Assembly: GCA_910585645.1 (NCBI GenBank)
Contig: CAJUFP010000002.1
Location: 1 to 64,000, forward strand
DNA: 64,000 nt
Origin: an uncultured Hungatella sp.
GTDB taxonomy: Bacteria > Bacillota > Clostridia > Lachnospirales > Lachnospiraceae
Direction: 5' to 3'
Shown: positions 7,836 to 17,320 of the stretch, piece by piece
How the letters are laid out: each line of letters opens with the position of its first letter
Numbering within the stretch: the stretch's first letter is position 1
Made by a program: the position numbers and the translations under genes
The notes under the pieces: model-generated
Told to the model about the DNA's origin: nothing
The model's database searches: none
The model's input: the letters and a program-made list of their open reading frames with translations, nothing else

Positions 7836-8558
7836 TTAACTCACCTTCCGCAGCCCATCTCCTTCCCCATAAAACTGCGCCAGATCCACCACCTTCTGAA
7901 TCTCCTTACTCAAAAGATGAAACAGATTCGCAAAATTCCCGACCCGATTCTGCCTAAAAGCATACTCCACCTCAAACGCCCGGATATAAGAATCCGCCCG
8001 GCAGAACATCACAAACATATCCCGGTCGCTTAAAAACATCCTAACCTTCCTATGGCACACATAGCTGTCCTTCTTACAGTACCGCCCGCCATTGGCGTTT
8101 CTCACGGCAACCCCGGCCCCATTCTGAATCTCCACATACCAGGGATAATTCCGCTTATTCCCCTTCTGGTCCACATCATACCGGGCAATCTGCAGCTTTG
8201 TCACAATGCTGTACCCCTTCTCATCCGGCTCCCCGAAAATCTTATCCTGGGAAAATGCAAAATCAGGCAAATGACAGAACAACGCCGAATAGACATACCT
8301 GGCCTCCTCCGGGCTGATATTGGCATAAACGCTCACCGTCTTCTCCCCGGTGCCGTTGCTGTAATCCAGCATGTTCAGCCGGATCAGGGACCGCTCCCCC
8401 ATTTCCGCCTTCTCCCCGGCCGCATGGATATGGGCCGGAAATAACTCAGACGCAGGCTTTAAGCTGTCCCACAATTCCAGCAGCGTCTTATCCGTCTTGC
8501 ACACCGCGATCTGCCCGGATACCTCCTGTGACCAGTCTTTCTTCTCACTTTTCGCCAT
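7836..8558 (-). CDS. Hypothetical element protein, 240 residues
   Basis: Start at ATG 8558 with AGGAGGATTTT upstream. The sequence contains NISPEEARYVYSALF, a block around KLQIARYDVDQKGNKRNYPW and a C-terminal helical part with FANLFHLLSKEIQKVVDL. No membrane segment, signal peptide or recognised catalytic motif. It is the final gene of the replication/recombination operon, directly before its terminator, so it probably belongs to the element backbone, not to the adjacent defence cargo. Confidence 0.65.
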   Translation of the reverse strand: MAKSEKKDWSQEVSGQIAVCKTDKTLLELWDSLKPASELFPAHIHAAGEKAEMGERSLIRLNMLDYSNGTGEKTVSVYANISPEEARYVYSALFCHLPDFAFSQDKIFGEPDEKGYSIVTKLQIARYDVDQKGNKRNYPWYVEIQNGAGVAVRNANGGRYCKKDSYVCHRKVRMFLSDRDMFVMFCRADSYIRAFEVEYAFRQNRVGNFANLFHLLSKEIQKVVDLAQFYGEGDGLRKVS

Positions 8559-8682
8559 AAAATCCTCCTATTCTATGTATCACTCAATGCTTTCCAATGT
8601 CCGCCAGCCTGTCCAACCGCCTTCCAGTTATAGAACCGCAGCTTCCCAGTCCCTGTCAGGCTCCACGAAACACACGCTTTCC

Positions 8683-11112
8683 TTACCGGATATACCGTAA
8701 AAGCAGCGCCGCCAGCTTCTGCGGCATAGTTCTGAGGTCTGAGATATTTAAAAAACTGTCCCCGTAAATATCTTCAATCACCTTCCTATCATCCCCGATA
8801 GCCGCCGAAAACAGCGTAACTCCCATTTTGTGAAGCTCCTGTTTCGCCCTTCTCAAATCCTCTTTTGCCGCTTCCCCTCTGTAGTTGAACCCAGCAGGGC
8901 TTCCGTCCGAAATCAGGGTTAAGATTTTCACCTCTTCCTCCCGTTTGGCCAAATGTTTCCCCATAAACCGCAGGGCAAGGCCGTCCCGGTTGCATTGGCT
9001 GCTTCCCATCCCTTGAATCCTCAAATGATCCTTCCCGTCCACGGAATCAAACTCAGCAAACGAATACATAGCCACCCCTTCCCGGAAGCTGTCGCCAACA
9101 GAAACACTACAAGTAGAATGTCCGTAAACCGTAATGGGAATTGACAGCGACCTGCAGAACTCATAAAGAACCAGAGCCGCCTTCCTTGCCTGTCCGATTC
9201 GGTCATCAATCACCATAGAACCGGAATTGTCCACCAGAACGCCAAAGGCAACGGAAAATCCCTCCTCCGGCAAAATCCTCTTCTCAAAAATCTTCCCATC
9301 CTGCCGGTAAAGGTTCCCTCTGCTTAACCGTTTCCCCATGTAAAGGCCGGACATGACTCCCCCTTCCTTCCGGATCAGAATCTCCTCCACCGTCTGCCTC
9401 AAACGGCCGGCAGCCTTTTTAATTTCCGATTCAATCGTTTTATATCCTATCTCCATATCAGGCGTAATCTCCAGTTCCCGGTAAACTCTGATAAGAACGC
9501 CTTTGTGAATTCCCTCAGGAGACAACTCCTCCGCCTCATCTTCCAAACGCTTCCTTAACTTTATCTCCGCCTGCTTTCCATAAGCCTCCTCTGCCGCTTT
9601 GTTCAGGATTTCCAAAAGATCCCTGCTGATCTCTCCGGTTCTGATACCGCCTCCCCGTCCAGGCAGGCCGACCTCTCCGCCCTGTTCCTCATTGCAATCA
9701 TCCCCTTCACCCTGAGCAGCCAGCTGCCCAAGCCGAAGCAGAATGATGTGGGAAGGCACCTTTGAGCCGTCATTCCCATTCTTGCCGTTTTCTCCATTTT
9801 CGCCATTGTCACCGTTTTCACCTCCTCCTTCTTTCTCCTTGCCTGCCTCTCCCTGGTCTTCCTGAGAGCCGCCGTCTTCCGGCTCTGAACGTTTTCCCTG
9901 GGAAATCTTTTCCTGAGAACTATTTTCCTCCCCGGCATTTCTTCCCTGGCCGTTCCCTTTCTGAGATTGTTCCTTCTCCTTTCCCTCATTCCGTCCGCTT
10001 TCACCCGGACTCTCGTTCCCCTCTTTTTCTGTCTGTCCATCCTGTTTCTCATTCTCTTCCTCCTGTCTGCTTCCTTCCTGCCCAGGCTCTTTTTCGGAAT
10101 CCAGGCTGCCATCCCAGCCCTCTATGGTTTTGCGCTCTCTGCGCCATCCTCCATATGCGCCGGATAAAGAACTTAGTTTCAGGTTCTCATTTAAGTATTC
10201 CCTGGCTTTCTTCTCCTGCTCATGCGGCGGCAACTTCATAAAATCCCTGCCCAGATCAGCCCTTGCCCTTTGGATTGCCTTCTTGACATATTTCCATATC
10301 TTAAGCAGTAATTCATTGGCAGCCAGATACCGGATGTCCGGGTCGTCACTTCCCACCGCCTCGTCAATCCGGCTCCGACAGGCCGCAAGACAAGTCCGGT
10401 ATTGCCTGTCATACGCCTTTTCCTCCTCTGTCTCACCGCTTCTGGCATACCGTAGAATCAAGTCGGTCATGATATCCAGACCATCGTTCTTTTCCGTCTT
10501 CCGGTCCGCAGCCGTGGGAATCTGCCCCAGAAGAGCCGCCGCATTCCTCTGAATAGACGTCCGGACGCTTCCCGGATACCTCTGGCACATTTTGCTCTCA
10601 ATATACACATCCTCCAATATGTTATTGAGATTAGAAGCTGTCGTGCCAATAACAGACACCGCTGCCTTGTCCCGCCGTCTTACAAACTGCTTTAATTCCT
10701 CCGCCGCCCGTTTTTCCGCCGGCGTCTGCCCCTCTGGCGGCCTTGGGAAAATACGCCCCTGAGAGAACCCGTTTGTATAGATCGTCCTCCGGTCAAAATC
10801 CGAATAGCGGATATGACCGCACTCATGGGCCGTCAGGCCCTCATGGCTTGCCATTTTTTCCGTCCGATTCTGAAACTGCTCTGTCACGATGTTGGCCGTG
10901 TTTAAATATATGGTTCTTCCGTCCGTGAGAGCAATCCTGGAATCTTCCTCCTTTGTGTAGGCAAGAACCAGGCCCACAGCCTGGTTCCCTCCCAATACTC
11001 TCGCAAATTTCCTTAAAGAATCCTGGTACGCTTTTGACAGAAACAATTCCTTATCTGTCATATGCTCCCGGACCTTTTTCATTTCTTTCCGCTTACTTTG
11101 TACTCCATTCAT
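8683..11112 (-). CDS. VWA-domain protein with HExxH motif (CobT/VWA-peptidase-like)
   Basis: 809 residues from ATG 11112, which follows AGAAGGGAG. Residues 96-100 (HECGH, in a SHEGLTAHECGH context) form a zinc-peptidase-like signature. A long Glu/Gly/Asn-rich low-complexity stretch fills about residues 340-470. The C-terminal domain is a von Willebrand A fold with a MIDAS motif, DNSGSM, near residue 627, and ends in TLFSAAIGDDRKVIEDIYG. Proteins of this type pair with MoxR AAA ATPases, as here (next gene upstream), in chelatase-like or complex-remodelling machines. The substrate inside a mobile element is unknown. The peptidase activity is inferred from the motif alone. Confidence 0.8.
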   Translation of the reverse strand: MNGVQSKRKEMKKVREHMTDKELFLSKAYQDSLRKFARVLGGNQAVGLVLAYTKEEDSRIALTDGRTIYLNTANIVTEQFQNRTEKMASHEGLTAHECGHIRYSDFDRRTIYTNGFSQGRIFPRPPEGQTPAEKRAAEELKQFVRRRDKAAVSVIGTTASNLNNILEDVYIESKMCQRYPGSVRTSIQRNAAALLGQIPTAADRKTEKNDGLDIMTDLILRYARSGETEEEKAYDRQYRTCLAACRSRIDEAVGSDDPDIRYLAANELLLKIWKYVKKAIQRARADLGRDFMKLPPHEQEKKAREYLNENLKLSSLSGAYGGWRRERKTIEGWDGSLDSEKEPGQEGSRQEEENEKQDGQTEKEGNESPGESGRNEGKEKEQSQKGNGQGRNAGEENSSQEKISQGKRSEPEDGGSQEDQGEAGKEKEGGGENGDNGENGENGKNGNDGSKVPSHIILLRLGQLAAQGEGDDCNEEQGGEVGLPGRGGGIRTGEISRDLLEILNKAAEEAYGKQAEIKLRKRLEDEAEELSPEGIHKGVLIRVYRELEITPDMEIGYKTIESEIKKAAGRLRQTVEEILIRKEGGVMSGLYMGKRLSRGNLYRQDGKIFEKRILPEEGFSVAFGVLVDNSGSMVIDDRIGQARKAALVLYEFCRSLSIPITVYGHSTCSVSVGDSFREGVAMYSFAEFDSVDGKDHLRIQGMGSSQCNRDGLALRFMGKHLAKREEEVKILTLISDGSPAGFNYRGEAAKEDLRRAKQELHKMGVTLFSAAIGDDRKVIEDIYGDSFLNISDLRTMPQKLAALLLRYIR

Positions 11113-11279
11113 AGATTCTCCCTTCTGTGCCAATGTTCCGGCTCTTTCAGTTTTTCATCAGGAATCTCTTCCGGCACATATAAAAACCAAATATAGGTTT
11201 TCCAATTTCCTTTTTATCCTGCCTTCACCAATCAAACCACCACTTCTGTGGATATGGACATCGAATTATCCCTCTCCGG

Positions 11280-13115
11280 CTACGCAGCCTTCACACCGCC
11301 AGCTCCGCTCTCCACCTCAAATTTGGTAAGTATCTGGGTCTTATAAATTTCCTCTCTCTCATCCGCCTCCGGCGCCGCCTTAGCAACCACCGTCCTTTGG
11401 GCAGCACCGCAGATATCCTTCTGCACCAGGGAGGCCCATACCCAGTCCTCAAACTCCCGGTATCCGCACACCCCTCCGGTAATCATTTCCGTCCGGCAGT
11501 ATTTCTGAATCTCACATACGGTCTCCGCCATTTTCTCCAAAGTCTTCCTCTCCATGCCGGACACCCGTTTCAGGACACGCTCCACCATGCCCTTTGCCGT
11601 CAGAGGTTCACAGTAGTGAATCATCCGCATTCTGGACAATACCGACTCATTAAATCCACGGCAGCCCTTATAGCCCATGTTGGTAGTCAGAAGAATCACG
11701 GTCTCCGGATTCCTTCTCACCACCTCCCCACTTGTAAGGGTAATGGCCGCCCCATCGTCCAACAGCCCGTTGAGCTTTACCAGGGTTCCCGGCTTCGTGA
11801 TCACCGAAGGCTCCTGAATCTCAATGACGGAAGGTCTCCTGCAGGCAGTGACAATACTGGATTCCACCATCACATAATCCTTCTCCCCCTGGCCGTTCTG
11901 AAAACCAGTCTGGTATATGGTTGACAAAATCCTCTGAAACGCCTCTTCCTGACTAATCTCTTCCTCATAGTTTCCGCAGACACGCTCCAGGGCGGAAGCC
12001 GGGTCCATAACCATGTCCTCAAAGGTAGGCAGTTCCTCCTCCGGCCTTATCTCTTTCCCCCCAATATTGGGAATCATAGTGGACACCAGGTCCGTCTCAT
12101 CCGTCCCTTCACCGCAGGTAAAGAAATAGTAAGGCATTCCCAAAAGCTGTGCCACCATTTTGGCGTTGGTCGTCTTTCCCGTGCCGGACTCCCCGGCGCT
12201 CATAAATACCCGCATAGGCGTGTGCAGCACTGCCTCCACAATCTCTGTCACCTCCACCGGAACCTGGTAGTTCTCCGGCAGGGCAGGAACCAGATCCTTC
12301 TCCCGTTCATCCAATGGAAACTTCCGGTTATACCCGGATTTCAGTTCTCCAATAGTCCCGGAAGTTTTCACCATCTCTTTTCTCTCCAGCACCTGGAACG
12401 TCCCGTAATCCGTCCTGGTTACCGCGTAACGGCCGTTTTTCAGACGGACGGTGGGAATCACGGTCACATTTCCCGCCGCAATCTCATCATTACGAAATGG
12501 GATTCCCGCCGCGCCTAAGCTGTCCCGGTTCTCCAATCTCCGGTACAGGTTGTCGCAGCATAAAAAAGCACACTCCATGGCAAGGTCCATGTCCGGGAAC
12601 CCTTTGTCCTTTTCTCTCACAAATGTCCGAAAGCTGTCCTCAAACTCCTGGTCATGAATAGGGCCTTGTACCATACTGCCATAAGCCAAGAGCAGAAACA
12701 TCTCCTTCCCACTGGCCCCGTTCTCCCCAATCCTGGGATATGGGGACAGCACCTCTCCTTTCTTGACAACGGCCCTCCAGCTTCCCTTTTTGGGGTCATA
12801 AATGAAAATCCGTATCTCATCCGCAGCCCCGGAAGAATTCACTGTCTCCACATAATACCGGCAGATCTGCCCATTTTCCGTCTCCACTCCCATAGCGCCT
12901 TTGCTTTTTCCGTTTATGATATCAGCCGCAAGAAGCATTCCCCGGAGCGTGACGCTGTTTAAAGTGGCCCGTCTTCCCCTTGTCATCTTGTTGTGGACAG
13001 ACAGGCAGGATTCCTCCGTTGAATCCTTCTTTCCCCTTCTCAACACTTCCGTGTCAAAAGGAGCCGGCATGGAACGGGTAAATGTCCAGTTCTCCAGAAT
13101 CTTCGTTTTTCCCAT
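11280..13115 (-). CDS. MoxR-type AAA+ ATPase
   Basis: 611 residues. An N-terminal region of about 290 residues of unknown fold precedes a AAA+ domain: Walker A GESGTGKTT near residue 308, then GMPYYFFTCGEGTDETDL, a Walker B-like SVIEIQEPS, and sensor-type LLTTNMGYKGCRGFN with an arginine-finger candidate in ESVLSRMRMIHY. The pattern resembles dynein-related/MoxR AAA proteins such as CbbQ/NorQ. It lies directly upstream of the VWA gene, the usual partner, 168 bases away. Together they probably remodel a target complex. Start chosen at the ATG following AGAAGGAGAAACG. Confidence 0.8.
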   Translation of the reverse strand: MGKTKILENWTFTRSMPAPFDTEVLRRGKKDSTEESCLSVHNKMTRGRRATLNSVTLRGMLLAADIINGKSKGAMGVETENGQICRYYVETVNSSGAADEIRIFIYDPKKGSWRAVVKKGEVLSPYPRIGENGASGKEMFLLLAYGSMVQGPIHDQEFEDSFRTFVREKDKGFPDMDLAMECAFLCCDNLYRRLENRDSLGAAGIPFRNDEIAAGNVTVIPTVRLKNGRYAVTRTDYGTFQVLERKEMVKTSGTIGELKSGYNRKFPLDEREKDLVPALPENYQVPVEVTEIVEAVLHTPMRVFMSAGESGTGKTTNAKMVAQLLGMPYYFFTCGEGTDETDLVSTMIPNIGGKEIRPEEELPTFEDMVMDPASALERVCGNYEEEISQEEAFQRILSTIYQTGFQNGQGEKDYVMVESSIVTACRRPSVIEIQEPSVITKPGTLVKLNGLLDDGAAITLTSGEVVRRNPETVILLTTNMGYKGCRGFNESVLSRMRMIHYCEPLTAKGMVERVLKRVSGMERKTLEKMAETVCEIQKYCRTEMITGGVCGYREFEDWVWASLVQKDICGAAQRTVVAKAAPEADEREEIYKTQILTKFEVESGAGGVKAA

Positions 13116-13149
13116 AGGTTCGTTTCTCCTTCTTTCTTCAATGTTACCA

Positions 13150-13340
13150 GAATAAAATTCCCTCTGTTATTCCTGTTATCCAGTCAGCAACTCCGCTGCA
13201 AGCAACGAGACATTAATCTTGCTGTGCTGCAGAGCAGCGGGATATGTGACACCCTCACGGCATTCGCCAGATGCTCGTGCAAGCGCGGCACTTGGCTTAT
13301 TGCTCGCGGGAATCATTCCAAGCTCATTACCTTTCCAAAA
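13150..13340. repeat. Structured intergenic segment, possible dispersed repeat
   Basis: About 190 bases between the helicase and AAA genes with no reading frame. It is rich in short palindromic pieces, for example GCTGC-TCT-GCAGC near 13221-13233 and CAGC/GCTG near 13184-13197, and near-repeats of CTTGC and GCAAG. Its composition differs from the adjacent coding DNA. I suspect a small non-coding repeat, but no second copy is visible in this window. Confidence 0.35.
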
Positions 13341-13355
13341 ATCGCTCCGTTCTCC

Positions 13356-15584
13356 CTAAGCCGCCACTGAAGGCACCGCCCCCAGCCTCTGCCTCTCCAT
13401 TTCCTTTTGCAGCCGCACAGCCAGAAGGGTATTCCTCTTCCCTGCGTCCGTGTTGGAGATCGCTATGGCAAGGGCCTGCCGGCTCCCCACCAAGTGGACT
13501 CTCATCTTCGCCCTGGTGACGCCGGTATAATACACATTCCGCTTCAGCATAGGATAAAAGCACTTCAAAACCGGAATAATTACCACCGGATACTCACCAC
13601 CCTGGCTCTTATGGACGCTGGTGGCATACGCATGGTCCAGCACAGCCAGTTCCTCCTCCTGATAGTTCCTTGCTATATCCCCGAAACTAACGCTCATTTC
13701 CCTGCTCCCATCTGGCTGCATAGTAATCTCTGTCACCTGCCCGATGTCGCCGTTGGAAATCTCCTCCGTGTTCTGGGTCTGCATAACCTTGTCCCCTACC
13801 CGGTAAAGCGTGGAACCGTACCGCCACTCCCCCTTGTCCAAAGCACCCGGATTGGCAATCTCCTGCAGCCTCCGGTTGAGGGCATTCACTCCCGCCTCCG
13901 TGTTGACTCTGAGAGGCGAAAGCACCTGTACCATATCCGCGTTACCTCCAAAATTCCCAAGCTCCTTCCTGTAAAGATCGCCAATGATCTGCGCTGCCTC
14001 CTTATCATCCTCCGCCTTATGGAACTGAAAATCCTCCCCAAACAGCAGGGATTTCTGATTCCGGTTGATCAGGTCCGCATTTAAGATAATCCGGGAATCC
14101 TTGGCCTGCCGAAAGAACACGTCCAGCACCGTAAATGGAATCACCCCAGAGGCAATCAGCTCCTTAAACACGCTCCCCGGCCCCACAGACGGCAACTGGT
14201 CCACATCCCCCACCATCACCAGCCTTGCGCCGCTTTTTATCCTGGAAAACAGGACAGCCGCCAGCCACATGTCTGCCATGGTAAATTCATCCGCGATCAC
14301 CAGGTCTTCCTCCAGAATCTCATCCTCCGAAGCTTCCTCATCCTCCCCGGTCAGATACAGGGCCTTGTGAATGGTGAGAGCCGGATAGCCCGTACTCTCC
14401 GAAAGCCGTTTCCTGGCCCGTCCCGTGGGAGCGCAGAGAAGAACCTGCTTCCCCTGCTCCTTCCTCTCAAATATTTTCAATATCACTCCCAGAACCGTTG
14501 TCTTTCCCTTTCCAGGTCCGCCTGTGATAATAGAAACCTGGGACTGAAACACCATGCGCACCGCTTCCTTCTGTCTCTCAGCCAGCACAATGCCAAGCTC
14601 CGCCTGGACCACCTCCAGCTCCCGTTCCACATCAAAACCATTTCCACTCTCCCTTAAAAGCCGCACCAGATTCCCGGCCGCTGTCTGCTCCGCCTCCCGG
14701 TTCTTATTGAGGAAAATGGCGTTTCCGTCTGCCTGCAGGGATTTCTCCTTCAGAACCATCTCATTTCCGGCCCGAATAATGGCAGAGCGTTCCACTCTCC
14801 CCTGTCCGAAGCCCTTGTTTAAGAGACGTTCCGCCTTTTGAATCACCGTCCCGCTGTCCAGATACAGATGTCCTTCCTTCTGAGCCTCCTCCAGCACAAA
14901 CCGGACTGCCGCCTTCACCCGTTCCGGTGCCTCCGGCAAAAACCCGGCGCCGGCCCTTGCGATTGGGTCAACGGTGAGAAACCCAAAGCCCTTAATCTCA
15001 CAGAGCCGGTAGGGATTCTTCCGGATCAGTTCCACCGCCTCCAGGCCAAAATGCTCCTTGATCTTCTCCGCCTTTTTGGGAGTTACCTTATAGGGCGCAA
15101 GGTAGGCCATTAATTCCCGGATCTCCCCGCTTTCCCCGTAAGATTCTTTGATTGCCTCCAGCCTGGCTTCCGTAATTCCCTTAATCTCCAGCAGCCGTTC
15201 CGGCTCCTTGTCAAGAACCGCAAAGGTATTCTCCCCGAACCGGTCTACAATCTTTTCCGCCAGTACCGGCCCGATTCCCTTTACCATGGAAGACAGGTAA
15301 CTGCTGATTCCCTGCCTGGTCTTTGGGAGAAGGACATGGAACCCTTCCACCTTCAACTGCTTTCCAAACCGTTCCTTGTCCTCCCAGGTTCCTTCCAGTT
15401 CGATATCCACATGCTCCAGGTCAGGAAGCTCCATGCCCACTGCCGTAAAGGAGACCCATTTTCCCTGATCCGCCTTGATTGCGGGCATTGGAATCTTTTC
15501 TCTCTCCCTTGTCCGGTAGACTGCCACCGTATACCCGTTTCCGGGATTTTTGTAGTTCTGCCATTCATGCTGACACACAATCAT
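13356..15584 (-). CDS. RecD2-like superfamily 1B DNA helicase
   Basis: 742 residues, start ATG 15584 after GGAGG. The N-terminal 300 residues include helix-hairpin-helix-like repeats (VKGIGPVLAEKIVDRFG, EIKGITEARLEAIKESYG, CEIKGFGF), as in RecD2. The helicase core follows: Walker A GGPGKGKTT near residue 354 (family consensus GGPGTGKTT), CAPTGRARKRL, DEFTMADMWL as Walker B, MVGDVDQLPSVGPG, and the C-terminal ATSVHKSQGGEYPVV and YTGVTRAK motifs. These enzymes unwind DNA 5'-3'. Context with SSB, primase, annealing protein and exonuclease points to replication or recombination of the element. Confidence 0.9.
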   Translation of the reverse strand: MIVCQHEWQNYKNPGNGYTVAVYRTREREKIPMPAIKADQGKWVSFTAVGMELPDLEHVDIELEGTWEDKERFGKQLKVEGFHVLLPKTRQGISSYLSSMVKGIGPVLAEKIVDRFGENTFAVLDKEPERLLEIKGITEARLEAIKESYGESGEIRELMAYLAPYKVTPKKAEKIKEHFGLEAVELIRKNPYRLCEIKGFGFLTVDPIARAGAGFLPEAPERVKAAVRFVLEEAQKEGHLYLDSGTVIQKAERLLNKGFGQGRVERSAIIRAGNEMVLKEKSLQADGNAIFLNKNREAEQTAAGNLVRLLRESGNGFDVERELEVVQAELGIVLAERQKEAVRMVFQSQVSIITGGPGKGKTTVLGVILKIFERKEQGKQVLLCAPTGRARKRLSESTGYPALTIHKALYLTGEDEEASEDEILEEDLVIADEFTMADMWLAAVLFSRIKSGARLVMVGDVDQLPSVGPGSVFKELIASGVIPFTVLDVFFRQAKDSRIILNADLINRNQKSLLFGEDFQFHKAEDDKEAAQIIGDLYRKELGNFGGNADMVQVLSPLRVNTEAGVNALNRRLQEIANPGALDKGEWRYGSTLYRVGDKVMQTQNTEEISNGDIGQVTEITMQPDGSREMSVSFGDIARNYQEEELAVLDHAYATSVHKSQGGEYPVVIIPVLKCFYPMLKRNVYYTGVTRAKMRVHLVGSRQALAIAISNTDAGKRNTLLAVRLQKEMERQRLGAVPSVAA

Positions 15585-15619
15585 GCTTCTGCCCTCCGTT
15601 CTTTCTTATTACGTTCCTC

Positions 15620-16252
15620 CTAAACTACCCATGTGAGATACAGATATTTCCCCTGATCCTCTGCCATAAATCCTTCATCATTAAGAAGTCCAACAAGGGT
15701 CTCCCTGTCAGCTTCGGAAAATCCCGGTATGGCCCCGGCTCTTCGGTAGCCTTTCCCGGTATGGAAGTTGCAGATCCCGTCTTTCCTTATCCAGAATTCA
15801 CCAACCTCTTTCTTCATCAGCTTCATGGCAACCGCCATGATCTTATCCTTTCCCACTTCCTCATACCAGGCTGCTGTCCGGCTGCTCTTTGCCATGTCCT
15901 GTCCGGATGTCTCAGCCTCCGGTACGGTTTCCTGCATTTTCTCATCTAAGTCTTTTATAGGGTCAAAGGGCGTCTCCCTCCCATCCGGATTCACATTCCT
16001 AAATCCTGGGGCATACTCATATGGATATTCACTTTTTTCCTGCCTTTCTCCCTGGGCTTCCCCATTTCCCTGAACCAGCTTAAGCCTCCACTTCTCCTTC
16101 ACAAAAAAGTGGTAGACAGCCAGCGGAACCACCAGGGCCATGCCCTGCACCAGAACCCCAAGGATTATGGGAGCCGCCAACTGGATGATTACCATGCCAA
16201 ATACACATGCCAGAATCATGATTCCGGTCTTTCTTATCTTCTCTATACTCAT
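15620..16252 (-). CDS. Membrane-anchored hypothetical protein, 210 residues
   Basis: Start at ATG 16252 after GAAGGAGAG. Two hydrophobic segments at about residues 10-30 and 30-48 (MILACVFGMVIIQLAAPIIL, VLVQGMALVVPLAVYHFFV) are followed by a soluble region with PGFSEADRETLVGLLNDEGF, which could be a small winged-helix or recognition domain. No family is recognised. It is separated from the SSB gene by a terminator, so it may be the first gene of its own transcript with RecD2, the ATPase and the VWA protein. Confidence 0.65.
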   Translation of the reverse strand: MSIEKIRKTGIMILACVFGMVIIQLAAPIILGVLVQGMALVVPLAVYHFFVKEKWRLKLVQGNGEAQGERQEKSEYPYEYAPGFRNVNPDGRETPFDPIKDLDEKMQETVPEAETSGQDMAKSSRTAAWYEEVGKDKIMAVAMKLMKKEVGEFWIRKDGICNFHTGKGYRRAGAIPGFSEADRETLVGLLNDEGFMAEDQGKYLYLTWVV

Positions 16253-16337
16253 AACGCTCTCCTTCTCTCTTGTTATTTTTCACTCTTGCAGCCATGCCAC
16301 ACTCTGGCACAAATGATAAACTTCTATACTTCCAAAT

Positions 16338-16380
16338 GAAAAACAAGGCTGACAGAACAGATCCCTCCATTCTGCCAGCC
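16338..16380 (-). terminator. Terminator downstream of the SSB gene
   Basis: Minus strand GGCTGGCAGA pairs with TCTGTCAGCC (nine of ten) and is followed by TTGTTTTTC. It splits the long backbone operon between SSB and the membrane-protein gene. Confidence 0.75.
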
Positions 16381-16419
16381 CATAAACCCGCTGTTCATTC
16401 TCCCCTTTATTCCATCTTT

Positions 16420-17301
16420 TTAGTGGAAAGGAAGCCCTTCATCCTCAATCCCGTCCGGAATGCTCATAAAACCATCACCATAGGAAGAAACTCCTCTGGC
16501 CGCTGTCCCTCTGGCTGCTCCGGACCTTCCGGCCGCCGCTACTCCCGAAGCCGCCCCTCTGGCAGCGGTACGGTTCGCAGCCGTTCTCTGTCCGGCAGCT
16601 GCACTTCTGGCTCCCGCCTGTGCGCTCCCGTTTCCTCCTGCCTGTCCTGCTCCGCTTCTGGCTGTCTGGCCTGCTGCTCCGCTTCTGGCTGCCTGGCCTG
16701 CTGCTCCTGTTCTTGCTGCCTGGCCTGCTACCCCAGCCGTTCCCGTCCTGGCTGCCTGGTTTGCCGCCTGAATAGTTCCCGTCCTTCCCGTTCCTGCCCG
16801 GCCTGCCGGCTGGTTCACTCCTTCTCTGGCTGCCTGCCCTGTCCCTGCTGCCGCTGTGCGGCCTGCTGATTGGGACATTCCTGCACCAGATGTCCGGCCC
16901 GTTCCCTGGGCTGCCCCTGCCGCCTGACCTCCGGTTCCTGCCATTCCTGCTGCCTCTGCCGGCAGTTCCTGTCCCTCATCCCGTTTCCCGTCCGCAAACT
17001 CAATGTTGTCCACATACAGGGAATTGCCATACACCTTCTCCCCGTTCCGGTTGGTGTAATTATTATTTCTCATTTTTCCATTAATAGCAATGCGGATTCC
17101 CTTGTAAAGATGTTTCTGGGCAAACTCCGCCCGCTTGTCAAAGGCAACGCATGGGAAGAAATCCGCTGATTCTTCTCCCTCCGCCGCTTTGTAACTCCGA
17201 TCCACCGCAAGGACAAACTTTGCTATGGCCATCTGGCTGTCCTGAGAATAACGGATCTCCGGGTCCTTAGTGACTCTTCCTACAAATGTACATAAATTCA
17301 T
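16420..17301 (-). CDS. ssb: Single-stranded DNA-binding protein with long repetitive tail
   Basis: 293 residues, start ATG 17301 after AGGAGGAGAAAG. Residues 1-110 are a standard SSB OB fold (MNLCTFVGRVTKDPEIRYS, AIAKFVLAVDRSY, INGKMRNNNYTNRNGEKVYG). Residues 120-275 are an Ala/Gly/Thr/Arg-rich tail with degenerate repeats such as AARTGAAGQAARSGAAGQ. The protein ends EDEGLPFH, the acidic tip that recruits partner proteins, with one extra His. Most SSBs are 110-180 residues, so the linker is unusually long. It coats single-stranded DNA and here would serve the primase, ERF and helicase around it. Confidence 0.92.
   Translation of the reverse strand: MNLCTFVGRVTKDPEIRYSQDSQMAIAKFVLAVDRSYKAAEGEESADFFPCVAFDKRAEFAQKHLYKGIRIAINGKMRNNNYTNRNGEKVYGNSLYVDNIEFADGKRDEGQELPAEAAGMAGTGGQAAGAAQGTGRTSGAGMSQSAGRTAAAGTGQAAREGVNQPAGRAGTGRTGTIQAANQAARTGTAGVAGQAARTGAAGQAARSGAAGQTARSGAGQAGGNGSAQAGARSAAAGQRTAANRTAARGAASGVAAAGRSGAARGTAARGVSSYGDGFMSIPDGIEDEGLPFH
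16630..16745. repeat. Tandem degenerate repeat in the SSB tail
   Basis: Imperfect tandem units of roughly 30 bases built on CTGGCTGCCTGGCCTGCTGC, encoding the AAGQAARSG repeats. They stay in frame, so copy-number change would lengthen or shorten the SSB linker without breaking the gene. Confidence 0.6.
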
Positions 17302-17320
17302 TCTTTCTCCTCCTCATAAT

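Noticed and set aside
11109..11213. A 34-codon open stretch just before the VWA gene ending at its start codon
   Set aside because: It has a protein-like look (YIWFLYVPEEIPDEKL) but no start codon with a ribosome site; an in-frame TAA precedes it. It may be a remnant, but this cannot be supported.
16630..16745. Tandem repeats as a CRISPR array
   Set aside because: Units are imperfect, without uniform spacers, and stay in frame within the SSB coding sequence. No cas genes are present in the window.
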